Shown: positions 1 to 8,021 of the stretch, piece by piece
Layout: each line of letters opens with the position of its first letter
How positions within the stretch are numbered: position 1 is the stretch's first letter
Assembly: GCA_036389675.1 (NCBI GenBank)
Contig: DASVWI010000021.1
Span: 310,001 to 374,000, forward strand
DNA from: DASQYE01 sp036389675
GTDB lineage: Bacteria > Acidobacteriota > Blastocatellia > Pyrinomonadales > Pyrinomonadaceae
Direction of reading: 5' to 3'
Length of the DNA stretch: 64,000 nt
Notes under the pieces: generated by a model
The model's input: only the letters and a program-made list of their open reading frames with translations
Told to the model about the DNA's origin: nothing
Database searches by the model: none
Program-made: the position numbers and the translations under genes

Positions 1-379
1 CGTACCTGTGCCAGAAGGGCGAGACGACACGCGCATTGAAGATGCGATAGCAATAGGTCTTGCCGCGAGCCGAATAACGGGCATGAAAATCTTCTGCGAC
101 CGCGCGGGCTTCCATCACGCGCACATCGCGCGCCAGATTTCCGTTGATCGCCCCGCGCAGCTTCTCCGCGCTGATCTCACGTTCCAGATGCGCGCTCGCC
201 ACCTGACCCTCGGCATGCACGCCGGCATCCGTGCGCCCTGAGCCATGAACCGAAACTGCCCGCCCCTCAATCAACGCGAGCACACGCGCCAGCTCGCCCT
301 GAACAGTCCGCTGCGCGCCCTGCACCTGCCAGCCGTGAAAATCCGTCCCGTCATACTGAAGCGTCAACTTGTAATTCAT
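1..379 (-). CDS. truA: tRNA pseudouridine synthase A, N-terminal part (cut by window start)
   Basis: The frame starts at an ATG at 379 and runs off the left edge, giving about 126 residues. It opens MNYKLTLQYDGTDFHGWQ and contains GSGRTDAGVHA, the TruA motif whose Asp is the catalytic nucleophile that converts U38-U40 of the tRNA anticodon arm to pseudouridine. The later segment with FHARYSARGKTYCYRI also fits TruA. The gene lies downstream of pyrE on the same strand. The spacer between them is filled by a heptad-repeat hairpin ending a few bases before this ATG, so there is no ordinary Shine-Dalgarno sequence. Identity is secure; the C-terminal half is outside the window. Confidence 0.93.
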   Translation of the reverse strand, partial: MNYKLTLQYDGTDFHGWQVQGAQRTVQGELARVLALIEGRAVSVHGSGRTDAGVHAEGQVASAHLEREISAEKLRGAINGNLARDVRVMEARAVAEDFHARYSARGKTYCYRIFNARVVSPFWHRY

Positions 380-380
380 A

Positions 381-447
381 AGAGAACGAGTGACGAGCGA
401 CAGGTGACGAGTTAAATGCTTTTCTCTTGCTCGTCACTCGTCACTGC
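381..447. repeat. Heptad-repeat hairpin between pyrE and truA (GTGACGA type)
   Basis: The left arm (382-411) and right arm (429-447) are made of 7-base units of the GTGACGA / TCGTCAC type and are imperfectly complementary around an AT-rich loop. The right arm contains the pyrE stop codon (441-443) and the left arm ends next to the truA ATG. The sequence directly before that ATG, GTTCTCTT, is also found before the ATG at 3453. Confidence 0.7.
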
Positions 448-1016
448 TTACGGCTTCCCGGCTTGACGGCTTCTTCACTGCGAGCGCAGGCGGCGCAGGC
501 GCTTGCGGCGACGGCGGGCACGTCGAGAGTGGCGAGCGCGATGCGCGGGACGCCCGTGTCGGCGCGCCCCTGCGAGCGGTCAATGATCGAGGCCGCGCCG
601 ACCACGCGCGCCCCAGCCGCCTGAAGCGTCGTGATGGTCTCGCGGGTCGAGCCGCCCGTCGTAATGACATCTTCGACCACCAGAAAGCCTTCGCCGGGAT
701 TGACGCTGAAGCCGCGCCTGAGCGTCATCTGCCCGTGGGGGTCGCGCTCGGTCCAGATAAAGCGGACGCCGAGCTGGCGCGCGACCTCGTAGCCGATGAT
801 GAGGCCGCCGATGGCCGGAGAGGCGACGGCCTGTACGTTCTGTCCCTCGAACGCCCGAGCCAACGCGCGACCGAAGCTTTCGGCCTCCGCCGGATGTTGC
901 AGCACGAGCGCGCATTGCAGGTAACTTGAGCTGTGCAGACCGCTCGATAAGATGAAATGACCTTCGAGCAGTGCGCCTGTCCGTCTGAATCTTTCCATCA
1001 CCTCGTCGGCCTGCAA
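441..1016 (-). CDS. pyrE: Orotate phosphoribosyltransferase
   Basis: OPRTase joins orotate to PRPP to make OMP in de novo pyrimidine synthesis. The PRPP-binding signature VVEDVITTGGST is present, preceded by the usual SSGLHSSSYLQCALVLQ and AIGGLIIGYEVA segments. The open frame extends far upstream to 1238 but would overlap the divergent exonuclease gene. I place the start at TTG 1016, which has AGAGG eight bases before it and gives 191 residues, normal for PyrE. GTG at 1025 is the alternative. The last codon and stop fall inside a heptad-repeat hairpin. The gene is divergent from the exonuclease and co-directional with truA. Confidence 0.9.
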   Translation of the reverse strand: MQADEVMERFRRTGALLEGHFILSSGLHSSSYLQCALVLQHPAEAESFGRALARAFEGQNVQAVASPAIGGLIIGYEVARQLGVRFIWTERDPHGQMTLRRGFSVNPGEGFLVVEDVITTGGSTRETITTLQAAGARVVGAASIIDRSQGRADTGVPRIALATLDVPAVAASACAACARSEEAVKPGSRKQ

Positions 1017-1054
1017 AATTTTCACCTCTTTTTTTCTGTAACCGCAACGCATGC

Positions 1055-1060
1055 TACAAT
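1055..1060 (+). promoter_or_regulatory. Putative -10 box (TACAAT) giving a leaderless start
   Basis: TACAAT lies exactly 8 bases before the ATG at 1069. Transcription would start at or within a base or two of the ATG, so the mRNA would be leaderless, which fits the absence of a ribosome binding site. The -35 region (around 1032-1037) is poor. The same box at the same 8-base spacing precedes the likely rnc start. Confidence 0.4.
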
Positions 1061-1068
1061 GCTTTGCC

Positions 1069-1902
1069 ATGCAGGTGCGCCGCAATCTCGTTTCCGACTC
1101 CGCGCTCGTACAGGAGACTGTTGATATGCTGCGCGTGTGCGGCGGCTGCGCGCCCGCCAGTGATGTCGCCGACATCGTGCTCAAGCTTTCAGACCTTGAC
1201 CCGGAGCTGGCGGCGATGGTCGTCGCCGATCTGGTCAAGGACGATCATCGCCTGTCGCTGCGCGACGATATGATCGTCGAGCTGGTCTATGAAGATGTCG
1301 AGGCACGCTCACTGCACGACACGGACTTCGTCGTCGTTGACGTTGAGACGACCGGGGCTAAGACGCCTCCCTCGCGCGTGATGGAAGTCGGCGCTTATCG
1401 CGTCAGCCGAGGCCGTATCGTCGCCGAGTTCAACTCGCTGGTCAACCCGCAGATACCGATTCCGCCCTTCATCGCGCGCCTGACGGGAATCTCCGACGCG
1501 ATGGTCAAGCCCGCCCCCCTGTTCGCGGACATCGCGCACGACTGGCTGGACTTCGTCGGCGAGTCGGTCCTGGTCGCGCACAACGCACAGTTCGATGTTC
1601 GTTTCCTCAATCACGAAATCACGCGCGTCTTTCCGGGCCGTCGCATGATCAACTCGCACCTCTGCACGGTAAAACTTTCGCGCCGCATCTTTCCGGGCCT
1701 CCTGAACTATCGCCTGCATACTGTGGCGGCACACTTCACGATCCCGATCATCAATCGCCACCGGGCGGCTGACGACGCGCTCGCCACCGCAGAGATTTTC
1801 ATACGCATGCTCTCGCGTCTGGAAGAACACGGCGTGCGCGATCTCGCCTCGGCGCGCCTCTTTCATTTCAACTCGGCTGAAGCCACGAAGGTTACATGCT
1901 AA
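1069..1902 (+). CDS. DEDDh 3'-5' exonuclease (DnaQ-like) with an extra N-terminal domain
   Basis: The protein has about 277 residues. From about residue 86 it is a DnaQ/RNase T-type exonuclease: ExoI DVETTG supplies Asp and Glu, ExoII is HNAQFDVRFL, and ExoIII is HRAADDALATAEIF with the His-x(3-4)-Asp of DEDDh enzymes. It resembles the proofreading subunit of DNA polymerase III, but the first ~85 residues form a separate domain that I do not recognise; it looks helical and could be a winged helix. I prefer ATG 1069 to ATG 1051 because 1051 lies upstream of the putative -10 box. It is divergent from pyrE and followed by a 72-bp palindromic repeat. Whether it is a true epsilon subunit or a repair exonuclease cannot be decided. 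Confidence 0.85.
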   Translation: MQVRRNLVSDSALVQETVDMLRVCGGCAPASDVADIVLKLSDLDPELAAMVVADLVKDDHRLSLRDDMIVELVYEDVEARSLHDTDFVVVDVETTGAKTPPSRVMEVGAYRVSRGRIVAEFNSLVNPQIPIPPFIARLTGISDAMVKPAPLFADIAHDWLDFVGESVLVAHNAQFDVRFLNHEITRVFPGRRMINSHLCTVKLSRRIFPGLLNYRLHTVAAHFTIPIINRHRAADDALATAEIFIRMLSRLEEHGVRDLASARLFHFNSAEATKVTC

Positions 1903-1908
1903 AGACAG

Positions 1909-1980
1909 GTCAGTACCGCCTGCAGTAGCGGGCGGGTGTCCAACATTGAGTACCCGCCCGCTACCGCAGGCGGTACTGAC
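1909..1980. repeat. 72-bp palindromic intergenic repeat, copy 1
   Basis: Two 29-base arms (1909-1937 and 1952-1980) are complementary with one mismatch around a 14-base loop. The arms begin GTCAGTACCGCCTGC. A second copy with identical arm and loop lengths is at 12800-12871. This copy lies 3' of the exonuclease gene and before the stop of the convergent VTT protein, so it could also act as a bidirectional terminator. Confidence 0.9.
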
Positions 1981-2027
1981 TGCATGTCCTCGTTCCCTCT
2001 TTACTACTGCAACTATTCCGCCTACGC

Positions 2028-2675
2028 TCAATTCACTTCTGAAACCTGCTCTTCGGCTACCTCGTGAGCGGGCTTCCGTTTGCCTTTCCGCAGGTTTCGC
2101 ACGATAAAGAAAAGAATGATGAGCGCGGCGAGCCCCAGACCGATAGCCGGATAGTAGCGCGCGAGCAAATCCTTTGCGTGCTCGCCGTAGCGCGCCGCGA
2201 GGTAGCCTTCAAGCAGATAACGAAAGGCGCGCCCCGCCGCGACGGCTATCGCGAAACGCCATATGTCGAGACGAAAAACGCCCGCCGTGATCACGAAGAG
2301 CTTGAAGGGAAACGGCGGCGGCAAAAGCGAGGCGACCAGAACCGACAGCACGTCGTAGCGATCAATCCATTCCTTGACGCGCTTTTGCTTCTTCTCGGAG
2401 AAGCGCGCGAGCGCGCGCCGGCCAGCCCGCCGCGAGAGATAATAGAGAATGACGCAACCGATGACCGAGCCGAGCGTCGCCGCCGCCGCGTAGATGGGCC
2501 ACCACGCGGGCCTCTCCATTGAGAGCACTATCATCAGCGCATCAGGGCCGCCCGCCATCGGAATCAGCGCCGAATCCAGCAGCGCGATAGCGAACAGCCC
2601 GAACGGGCCAAAGGCCAGCAGGTACTGCGTGACATGCTCGCGCCCGTTTGTGATCTTACGTATGAGCCACTTCAA
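2028..2675 (-). CDS. VTT-domain (DedA/YqaA-like) membrane protein
   Basis: This 215-residue integral membrane protein belongs to the VTT (formerly SNARE-associated) superfamily. The hallmark core is visible: a loop with LLDSALIPMAGGPDAL near residue 35, a helix with GSVIGCVILYYLSRRAG, and a second re-entrant region with LLPPPFPFKLFVITAG. Family members act in lipid transport or membrane homeostasis, for example undecaprenyl phosphate or phospholipid flipping; the substrate here is unknown. The C-terminus is a charged cytoplasmic tail. A second VTT gene lies immediately upstream on the same strand, so the pair looks like a duplicated tandem unit. Confidence 0.85.
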   Translation of the reverse strand: MKWLIRKITNGREHVTQYLLAFGPFGLFAIALLDSALIPMAGGPDALMIVLSMERPAWWPIYAAAATLGSVIGCVILYYLSRRAGRRALARFSEKKQKRVKEWIDRYDVLSVLVASLLPPPFPFKLFVITAGVFRLDIWRFAIAVAAGRAFRYLLEGYLAARYGEHAKDLLARYYPAIGLGLAALIILFFIVRNLRKGKRKPAHEVAEEQVSEVN

Positions 2676-2700
2676 AACTTCCCACTATTCCTTTCAAAGC

Positions 2701-2750
2701 ACCCGGCTGCCGGATGTTAGCTGAAGGCCATTTCCGACCTCCAGCACCCG
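2701..2750. repeat. Weak heptad-type intergenic element between the VTT genes
   Basis: The short spacer contains GCTGCCGGATGTTAG, shared in part with the element upstream of apt (28089-28121), with 7-base spacing of similar units. The inverted pairing is weak here, so this is the least certain member of the set. Confidence 0.35.
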
Positions 2751-2754
2751 TCAT

Positions 2755-3453
2755 CTACCTTCCGCTTTCCGTTTCCGTCTCAATCGCATTGCTTTCAGTC
2801 ACGGGGAGAGGTGGCGGGTTGCGATGCGTGATGAAATAGATGACCAGACCGACGAGGCAGATAACGGCGACGATGCCGAGGATGGTCAGCCCGTTCTCCT
2901 TGATAAATTGGAGGACGCGCTCGCCGTAAAAGACCGCCAGCGTACCTTCGATGTAGTAGCGCAGCGAGCGCGCGATCATGACCGTGAGCATAAAGCGCCA
3001 GCGCGGGTATTCGAGCGCGCCCGCGGTCGCCACGAAAATCTTGAAGGGAACGGGCGGCGGCAGGAGCGCGGGCACGGCGAGCGCCAGAAACCCGAAACGC
3101 GCGTAAGCGCGCTCGACGCGCTCTATGTGATCGGCGCGAAAGCGACGGCGCAGCACGGCCTGACCGCCGCGCCGCAGGATGGTGTAGAGCAGCAGGCAGC
3201 CCATGACCGACCCGGCAGCCGCGAACAGCGGAAAGTAAAAGACCGCCACGGGGTCTTTCGCGCAACGCATGACGACGAGGTAATCGTTGATCTCCGGCAA
3301 CGAGAGCAGGGATGAGTCCAGCGCGCCGATCAGCAGCATCGAAGGCGCTGCGACGTACATCGGCACGCCGATGATAAAGCCTTCGAGCCACTCGACCAGA
3401 TGAGCGAACGACTGTTGAAGCCAGTTATAGTTAGCGCGTAGCCACTCAAGCAT
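2755..3453 (-). CDS. VTT-domain (DedA/YqaA-like) membrane protein, paralogue
   Basis: A second VTT protein of about 232 residues. It carries the same landmarks as its downstream neighbour: GALDSSLLSLPEINDYL, GSVMGCLLLYTILRRGG and LLPPPVPFKIFVATAGALEYPRW. The open frame continues upstream to 3501, but the extra 16 residues are encoded by the right arm of a heptad-repeat hairpin. The natural start is therefore the ATG at 3453, where the protein begins MLEWLRANYNW. That ATG follows GTTCTCTT, as at truA, with no Shine-Dalgarno sequence. Likely an inner-membrane lipid-handling protein; the function of the pair is not determined by the sequence. Confidence 0.83.
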   Translation of the reverse strand: MLEWLRANYNWLQQSFAHLVEWLEGFIIGVPMYVAAPSMLLIGALDSSLLSLPEINDYLVVMRCAKDPVAVFYFPLFAAAGSVMGCLLLYTILRRGGQAVLRRRFRADHIERVERAYARFGFLALAVPALLPPPVPFKIFVATAGALEYPRWRFMLTVMIARSLRYYIEGTLAVFYGERVLQFIKENGLTILGIVAVICLVGLVIYFITHRNPPPLPVTESNAIETETESGR

Positions 3454-3549
3454 AAGAGAACAGTGACGAGTGACAAGTGACGAGTGACAGGCGTGGAACA
3501 AGTTTTAAGTTCTTAACTTGTCACTTGTCGCTCGTCACTCATCACTGCT
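3454..3549. repeat. Heptad-repeat hairpin (GTGACGA/GTGACAA type)
   Basis: The left arm (3461-3488) is a run of four heptads, GTGACGA, GTGACAA, GTGACGA, GTGACAG. The right arm (3517-3549) is the complementary series. The loop is AT-rich. It fills the whole gap between the stop of the beta-barrel gene (3551) and the ATG of the VTT gene (3453). Confidence 0.8.
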
Positions 3550-3550
3550 T

Positions 3551-4426
3551 TCATTTGACCGGTGCAAAGACGGTGGGGGTGTCGTAGGTCACGCCGAAGG
3601 TGACGCCGGAGCGCGGGCTGAAATCTGTGAGCCCCGCGATGCCCGCGAAGTCGAAGCGCAGGCCCGAAGCCTTGATCTGCAAGCCGAGGCGCGCTTCCGA
3701 TTGCGACTCCGTGCCGAGCGGAGCGTTGCCGGGACGCGTGTTGGCGCGGCCATTGACCTCGCCGACGAAGTTGAGCTGGCGATTGAGGCGTATGATGCCC
3801 GCCACGCCGTAGAGCAGCACGTCGTTCTGCGTAAAGGGATTCACCGGCGCGGTCAGAATCCCCAGCCCCAGATTGCCGAAGAAGTTTGCGCGCGCGTTGT
3901 GCCCGAATTTCTTGCCGATGAGGATCACGCCGTAGGCGTTGGTCTGATTGACGCCGATGCCGCGCGCCTGATTAGAGTTCGGCAGCTGGACTCCGAAACG
4001 AAAGCCGAGCGATGGGCCGTTCTTCGTCTCGTTACGCAGCTTGATCTTGGTCGAGAGCATAAAGTCGCCCGTGTCGTTCGTCGAGTTCGTGCCCGGCCCG
4101 AAGCTCAAAGGGATGGGCGAGGGCACGCTCATCGAGTTGATGGACACGAAGTTCTGAACCACCCCGTCGATCTGAAACTCGACGTTGGGCGAGAGTCCGA
4201 CGTTGATGCCGACGACGCCGACGCGCGTGAGATCGCCCGTCAAGCCCGAGAGCGGGAACTTGGCGTTCTGCATGAAATCAATGCCCGCCTCAATGCGTAA
4301 GCTTCCGGGCGGAATGATATCCACGTCTTCGGTCAGGAGCGGGCGCTGCTGCGCGCTCGCCGCCGACAGAGGAGCGAGGGCCAGCAACGACAGACAGAGG
4401 ATTCTTAATAAGCCGTAACGAAACAT
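3551..4426 (-). CDS. Predicted outer-membrane beta-barrel protein
   Basis: The 291-residue protein starts with a signal peptide (about residues 1-25, ending SAASAQQ). The mature part alternates hydrophobic and polar residues with many Gly and Asn: LRIEAGIDFMQNA, VGINVGLSPNVEFQIDGVV, GDFMLSTKIKLRNE, SLGFRFGVQLPNS and a final FGVTYDTPTVFAPVK. This is the pattern of antiparallel strands in a porin-like or transporter-type outer-membrane barrel. No catalytic motif is visible. It may form an operon with the two VTT genes downstream, separated by a heptad hairpin. The barrel fold is inferred from pattern only. Confidence 0.65.
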   Translation of the reverse strand: MFRYGLLRILCLSLLALAPLSAASAQQRPLLTEDVDIIPPGSLRIEAGIDFMQNAKFPLSGLTGDLTRVGVVGINVGLSPNVEFQIDGVVQNFVSINSMSVPSPIPLSFGPGTNSTNDTGDFMLSTKIKLRNETKNGPSLGFRFGVQLPNSNQARGIGVNQTNAYGVILIGKKFGHNARANFFGNLGLGILTAPVNPFTQNDVLLYGVAGIIRLNRQLNFVGEVNGRANTRPGNAPLGTESQSEARLGLQIKASGLRFDFAGIAGLTDFSPRSGVTFGVTYDTPTVFAPVK

Positions 4427-4651
4427 GAATTTTAACGACCGTTTCCCGAAGCAATGATCACAGGATGATTCAAGGGCGGCGGGCGCGGCCTCTCTACTAA
4501 TTGAGCCTCTGGGCCATTCCTTGAACGTCGCGCGGATTGTAGCGGCTCACGTGGCTGAGCGTCAACGCATAAGCTAAAGTTTCAGGGGCGCGCCGCAGCG
4601 CCCGGCTGTGTTAGGCCAAGCAACCAACTGAAGATTTCGGGAGCCCCATCC

Positions 4652-7084
4652 ATGAAAAAACTTTCCACTGCCCTGTGTCTCGTCCTACTGCTTTCCGCGC
4701 CGCACCTATGGCCGCCCGCCCATCGGCTATCGGCGCAGCAGCCCGCGACGGCGGAAACGAAACAGGCGACCGTTCGAGTTGATGGCCTCAACAGCGACCG
4801 CGTCGGCGTCAGGCGCGACGCGCGCGGCATCCCTTACATCGAAGCGAGCGATGACGCCGATCTATATTTCGCGCAGGGCTATGTGGTGGCGAGCGACCGG
4901 CTGTGGCAGATGGATTTGGCGCGGCGGACGGCGCGCGGCGAGCTGGCGGAGATTTTCGGGCACGACGCGCTTGAGCTGGACAGGACTCATCGCACCTACG
5001 GCTTCGCGGGAGTCGCGGAAGCGGAGGTCGCGGCCCTTTCGGCGGCGGATCGCAGCATCCTCGAAGCCTATGCGCGCGGGGTCAACGCCCTGATCGCTTC
5101 GCTCGATGCAAAGTCGCTGCCGCCGGAGTTTCTCATACTCCAATACAAGCCGCGCCCATGGACGCCCGCCGATTCTCTCCTCATGGCTAAGCTCTTTTTT
5201 GAAGTGCTGACAGACCCATGGGAGCTGGATATCATGCGCGCCGCGCTCGCCTCTCTGCCGGCAGAGAAACGAGACGCGTTGCTGCTTGAAACCTCACCGC
5301 TGGACGTTTTGGTCGTCGGCACGGATGGGGCGAAGAAAAAGTCTGCGCTCCCTCGCCCTCAACTTCCGGACACCTCCGCGAAGCATGTCGCCGCTAAGCT
5401 GCGCGCGCTTGCGCTGAGGCACGAGACACGGCGGCGCGCTCTGGAATTGACGGGGCTCTCGGACGTACAGCGGCTGGCGAGCAACAACTGGGTAGTGAGC
5501 GGCAAACACACGGCATCGGGCAAGCCGCTGCTGGCAAACGACCCGCATCTGCCGGCGTCAGCGCCTTCGATCTGGTACATGATGCACTTGAGCGCGCCCG
5601 GCGTGCGCGTCGCGGGCGTGGCCGCTCCGGGCCTGCCCGGCATAGTCATCGGTCACAACCAGTCAATCGCGTGGGGCTTTACAAACGTCGGCCCGGATGT
5701 CTCCGATCTCTATATAGAAAAATTCGACAAGGAAAACCCGCGCCGCTACATGACGCCTGCGGGTTGGCGCGAAGCCCTTGTGCGCCATGAGGAGATCAGG
5801 GTACGCAAGAGCTTTACGGGGTCGGAGACCGAAGCAGTCGGGCTCGACGTGACGTTGACGCGGCATGGGCCTATCGTCTTCGAGAAGGACGGCGCGCGCT
5901 ACGCGCTACGCTGGACGGCGCTCGAACCAAAGCTTCAGAACATAGGGAGCTTTCACGCCCTGAACCGCGCGCGCAACTGGAAAGAGTTTCGCGACGCGCT
6001 TAAAAGCTACCCCGGCCCGATGCAGAATATGGTCTACGCGGACGTGGACGGCCACATAGGCTACTACGCGGCGGGGCGCGTGCCGATCAGAAAATCCGGC
6101 GACGGCAGCACGCCCTACGATGGCGCGACGGATGCCGGCGAATGGCTCGGCTATATTCCCTTCGACGAGCTTCCACAACTGTTCGACCCGCCATCCGGCA
6201 TAATCGTGACGGCCAACCAGCGCATCGTCGGGCAAGACTATCCCTACTTTCTCACGCATCACTGGGCCGCGCCCTACCGTGCCCGTCGCATACAGGAATT
6301 GCTGCAAGCCAAAACCAAACTGACCGCCGAAGATTTCCGCGCCATTCAGGGCGACACATACTCGATTGCCGCCGCGTCTGTCGCGCACGCAGTCGTTCGG
6401 GCCGGCGGCGAGCTTGCGTCAAAAGAGGCCGACGCGAAATGGCTGGCGACTGTCAAACTGTTGAAGGACTGGGACGGACGCATGGACGCCGGTTCGCAGG
6501 CGGCGCTCTACGCCGTGAGGATTCGCACGGCCTTTCGCCGTTATATCTTCAACGCAGCCCTCGGCGCTGAGCTTGCCAGAACATACGACTGGGACAACAG
6601 CGATACCCTGATTGATCGCATCCTCGCCGAGCGACCGCGCTCATGGCTGCCGAAGGAATTCAACAGCTATGCGGAGCTGCTCTATGCCTGCTACGCGGAA
6701 GCGCGACAGCTGATAGCCCAGCGCTTAGGCCCTGATGAATCGCAGTGGACTTGGGGACGATTCAAGCAGGTCAATTTTCCGCACCCGCTGGCGCGTGCCC
6801 CGCTCATCGGATTGCAGTTCACCATCCAGCCCTTTCCGCAGAACGGCGCGGGCGAGTACCCTTCCGTCAACGTCGGCAATTATGTTTCCATGCGACTCAT
6901 AGCAGACCCCGGCGATTGGGACAAAACACAGCAGAGCATAACGCTCGGCCAGTCCGGCAACCCTTCGAGCCCGCACTGGAAAGACCAGTTGGAGGACTGG
7001 CGCGCCGTCACCCCGCGCGTCTTTCCCTTCACACAGGCAGCCGTCACACGAGCGACCAGCGAAATTCTCGTCCTCACAAGATGA
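4652..7084 (+). CDS. Penicillin acylase family Ntn-hydrolase (secreted)
   Basis: This 810-residue protein has a signal peptide (MKKLSTALCLVLLLSAP, cleaved near SAQQP). It then has the alpha-chain region with RDARGIPYIEASDDADLYFAQGY, and a self-processing site before Ser277 in LASNNWVVSGK. That Ser would become the N-terminal nucleophile of the beta chain. The segment GKPLLANDPHL and the later VYADVDGHIGYYAAGRVPIR are typical of the family. Members hydrolyse amides such as penicillins or N-acyl-homoserine lactones in the periplasm; the substrate is not predictable here. The stop overlaps an ATG (ATGA at 7081), so the downstream ThpR gene may be translationally coupled. Confidence 0.9.
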   Translation: MKKLSTALCLVLLLSAPHLWPPAHRLSAQQPATAETKQATVRVDGLNSDRVGVRRDARGIPYIEASDDADLYFAQGYVVASDRLWQMDLARRTARGELAEIFGHDALELDRTHRTYGFAGVAEAEVAALSAADRSILEAYARGVNALIASLDAKSLPPEFLILQYKPRPWTPADSLLMAKLFFEVLTDPWELDIMRAALASLPAEKRDALLLETSPLDVLVVGTDGAKKKSALPRPQLPDTSAKHVAAKLRALALRHETRRRALELTGLSDVQRLASNNWVVSGKHTASGKPLLANDPHLPASAPSIWYMMHLSAPGVRVAGVAAPGLPGIVIGHNQSIAWGFTNVGPDVSDLYIEKFDKENPRRYMTPAGWREALVRHEEIRVRKSFTGSETEAVGLDVTLTRHGPIVFEKDGARYALRWTALEPKLQNIGSFHALNRARNWKEFRDALKSYPGPMQNMVYADVDGHIGYYAAGRVPIRKSGDGSTPYDGATDAGEWLGYIPFDELPQLFDPPSGIIVTANQRIVGQDYPYFLTHHWAAPYRARRIQELLQAKTKLTAEDFRAIQGDTYSIAAASVAHAVVRAGGELASKEADAKWLATVKLLKDWDGRMDAGSQAALYAVRIRTAFRRYIFNAALGAELARTYDWDNSDTLIDRILAERPRSWLPKEFNSYAELLYACYAEARQLIAQRLGPDESQWTWGRFKQVNFPHPLARAPLIGLQFTIQPFPQNGAGEYPSVNVGNYVSMRLIADPGDWDKTQQSITLGQSGNPSSPHWKDQLEDWRAVTPRVFPFTQAAVTRATSEILVLTR

Positions 7085-7101
7085 GGGCAAAGGGCCAAGC
7101 T

Positions 7102-7740
7102 ATGAATAAGAATGAAGAGCAGCGGGGTGAACAGCATTCACTTCATTCTTCAGCCCTTCACTCTTCGCCCTCTCTGCGCGTCTTCTTCGCCATTCGGCTG
7201 CCGGCGGAGATAAGGGCACGGGCCGAAGAACATATGGCCGACCTGCGTAGCCTTATGCCGGACGTGCGCGCCGGTTGGGAGCGCGGCGAAAAACTCCACA
7301 TCACTATGAAGTTTCTGGGCAATGTAGAGCAGCCACGCGTGGCTGCTCTGGGTGACGCGGCGACGCGCGCGGCGCAGAGCGTCTCGGCCTTCGGGCTGCG
7401 AATCGAAGGCGCTGGCTCTTTTCCGCCTCGCGGCCCTGCGCGCGTACTATGGCTCGGCGTGGCGGATGATTCCGGCGCGCTCGCGCGGCTTCATCGTCGT
7501 CTCGAAGAAGAATGCGAGGGCATGGGCTTTGCGCGTGAGGCGCGCCCTTTTCACCCGCACATCACCCTTGCGCGCCTGCGACGGCCCGCAGGCGCGCAAA
7601 GGCTCGCAGCGCTTCATCGAGAGAAGGGTTTCGCTTCATCAGAAGTTGCCGTCGCCCATCTTGTGCTGATGCGAAGCGAGCTAGGGCCGGGCGGCTCGCG
7701 CTACACTGTGCTTTCCAGTCATCCTTTAAGCGGTGAATAG
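7102..7740 (+). CDS. thpR: RNA 2',3'-cyclic phosphodiesterase (2'-5' RNA ligase family)
   Basis: The two HxT motifs of the 2H phosphoesterase superfamily are present, in KLHITMKFLG and FHPHITLARL. ThpR enzymes hydrolyse 2',3'-cyclic phosphate ends of RNA. The family core normally begins within a few residues of the start; here it begins at SLRVFFAIRLP. The preceding ~25 residues (NEEQRGEQHSLHSSALHSS region) are encoded by an imperfect heptad-type inverted repeat. I place the start at ATG 7102, which has AGGG seven bases upstream. ATG 7081, overlapping the acylase stop, is the alternative. Function is clear; the start is uncertain. Confidence 0.85.
   Translation: MNKNEEQRGEQHSLHSSALHSSPSLRVFFAIRLPAEIRARAEEHMADLRSLMPDVRAGWERGEKLHITMKFLGNVEQPRVAALGDAATRAAQSVSAFGLRIEGAGSFPPRGPARVLWLGVADDSGALARLHRRLEEECEGMGFAREARPFHPHITLARLRRPAGAQRLAALHREKGFASSEVAVAHLVLMRSELGPGGSRYTVLSSHPLSGE
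7106..7170. repeat. Heptad-type inverted repeat inside the 5' end of thpR
   Basis: The arms are runs of GAAGAAT/GAAGTGA-like units with mostly 7-base spacing (AAGAATGAAGAG on the left, TTCACTTCATTCTTCAG on the right). The element lies at the acylase-thpR junction and is read through as the thpR N-terminal extension. Confidence 0.5.
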
Positions 7741-8021
7741 GGGTGGCTTGTCGTGCAAAGACGGGAGGCCCTGCTTGACTCGCAGCCATTATTAACATAG
7801 AGTCGGCACAGGTTTAATGTCATTTCAATGGAAAATCTGACCGACGCGTCTTTGAGCATCCCGACTCTAAAACGTTTGCAGTTCCTCATCTTCTTTTCGT
7901 GTGAGGTGTGTTCGCCGATAGCCAGAGGTTCGTAATTGGAATCGAAAAGACATTGAAATACTTATCCTGCAAGTTCTACAAGTAACAAATAGATCACCCC
8001 ATGGAAAGTGAGAAGGTAAAG

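Noticed and set aside
1909..1980. Insertion sequence end
   Set aside because: No transposase frame or target duplication is visible; the element is only a 72-bp palindrome.
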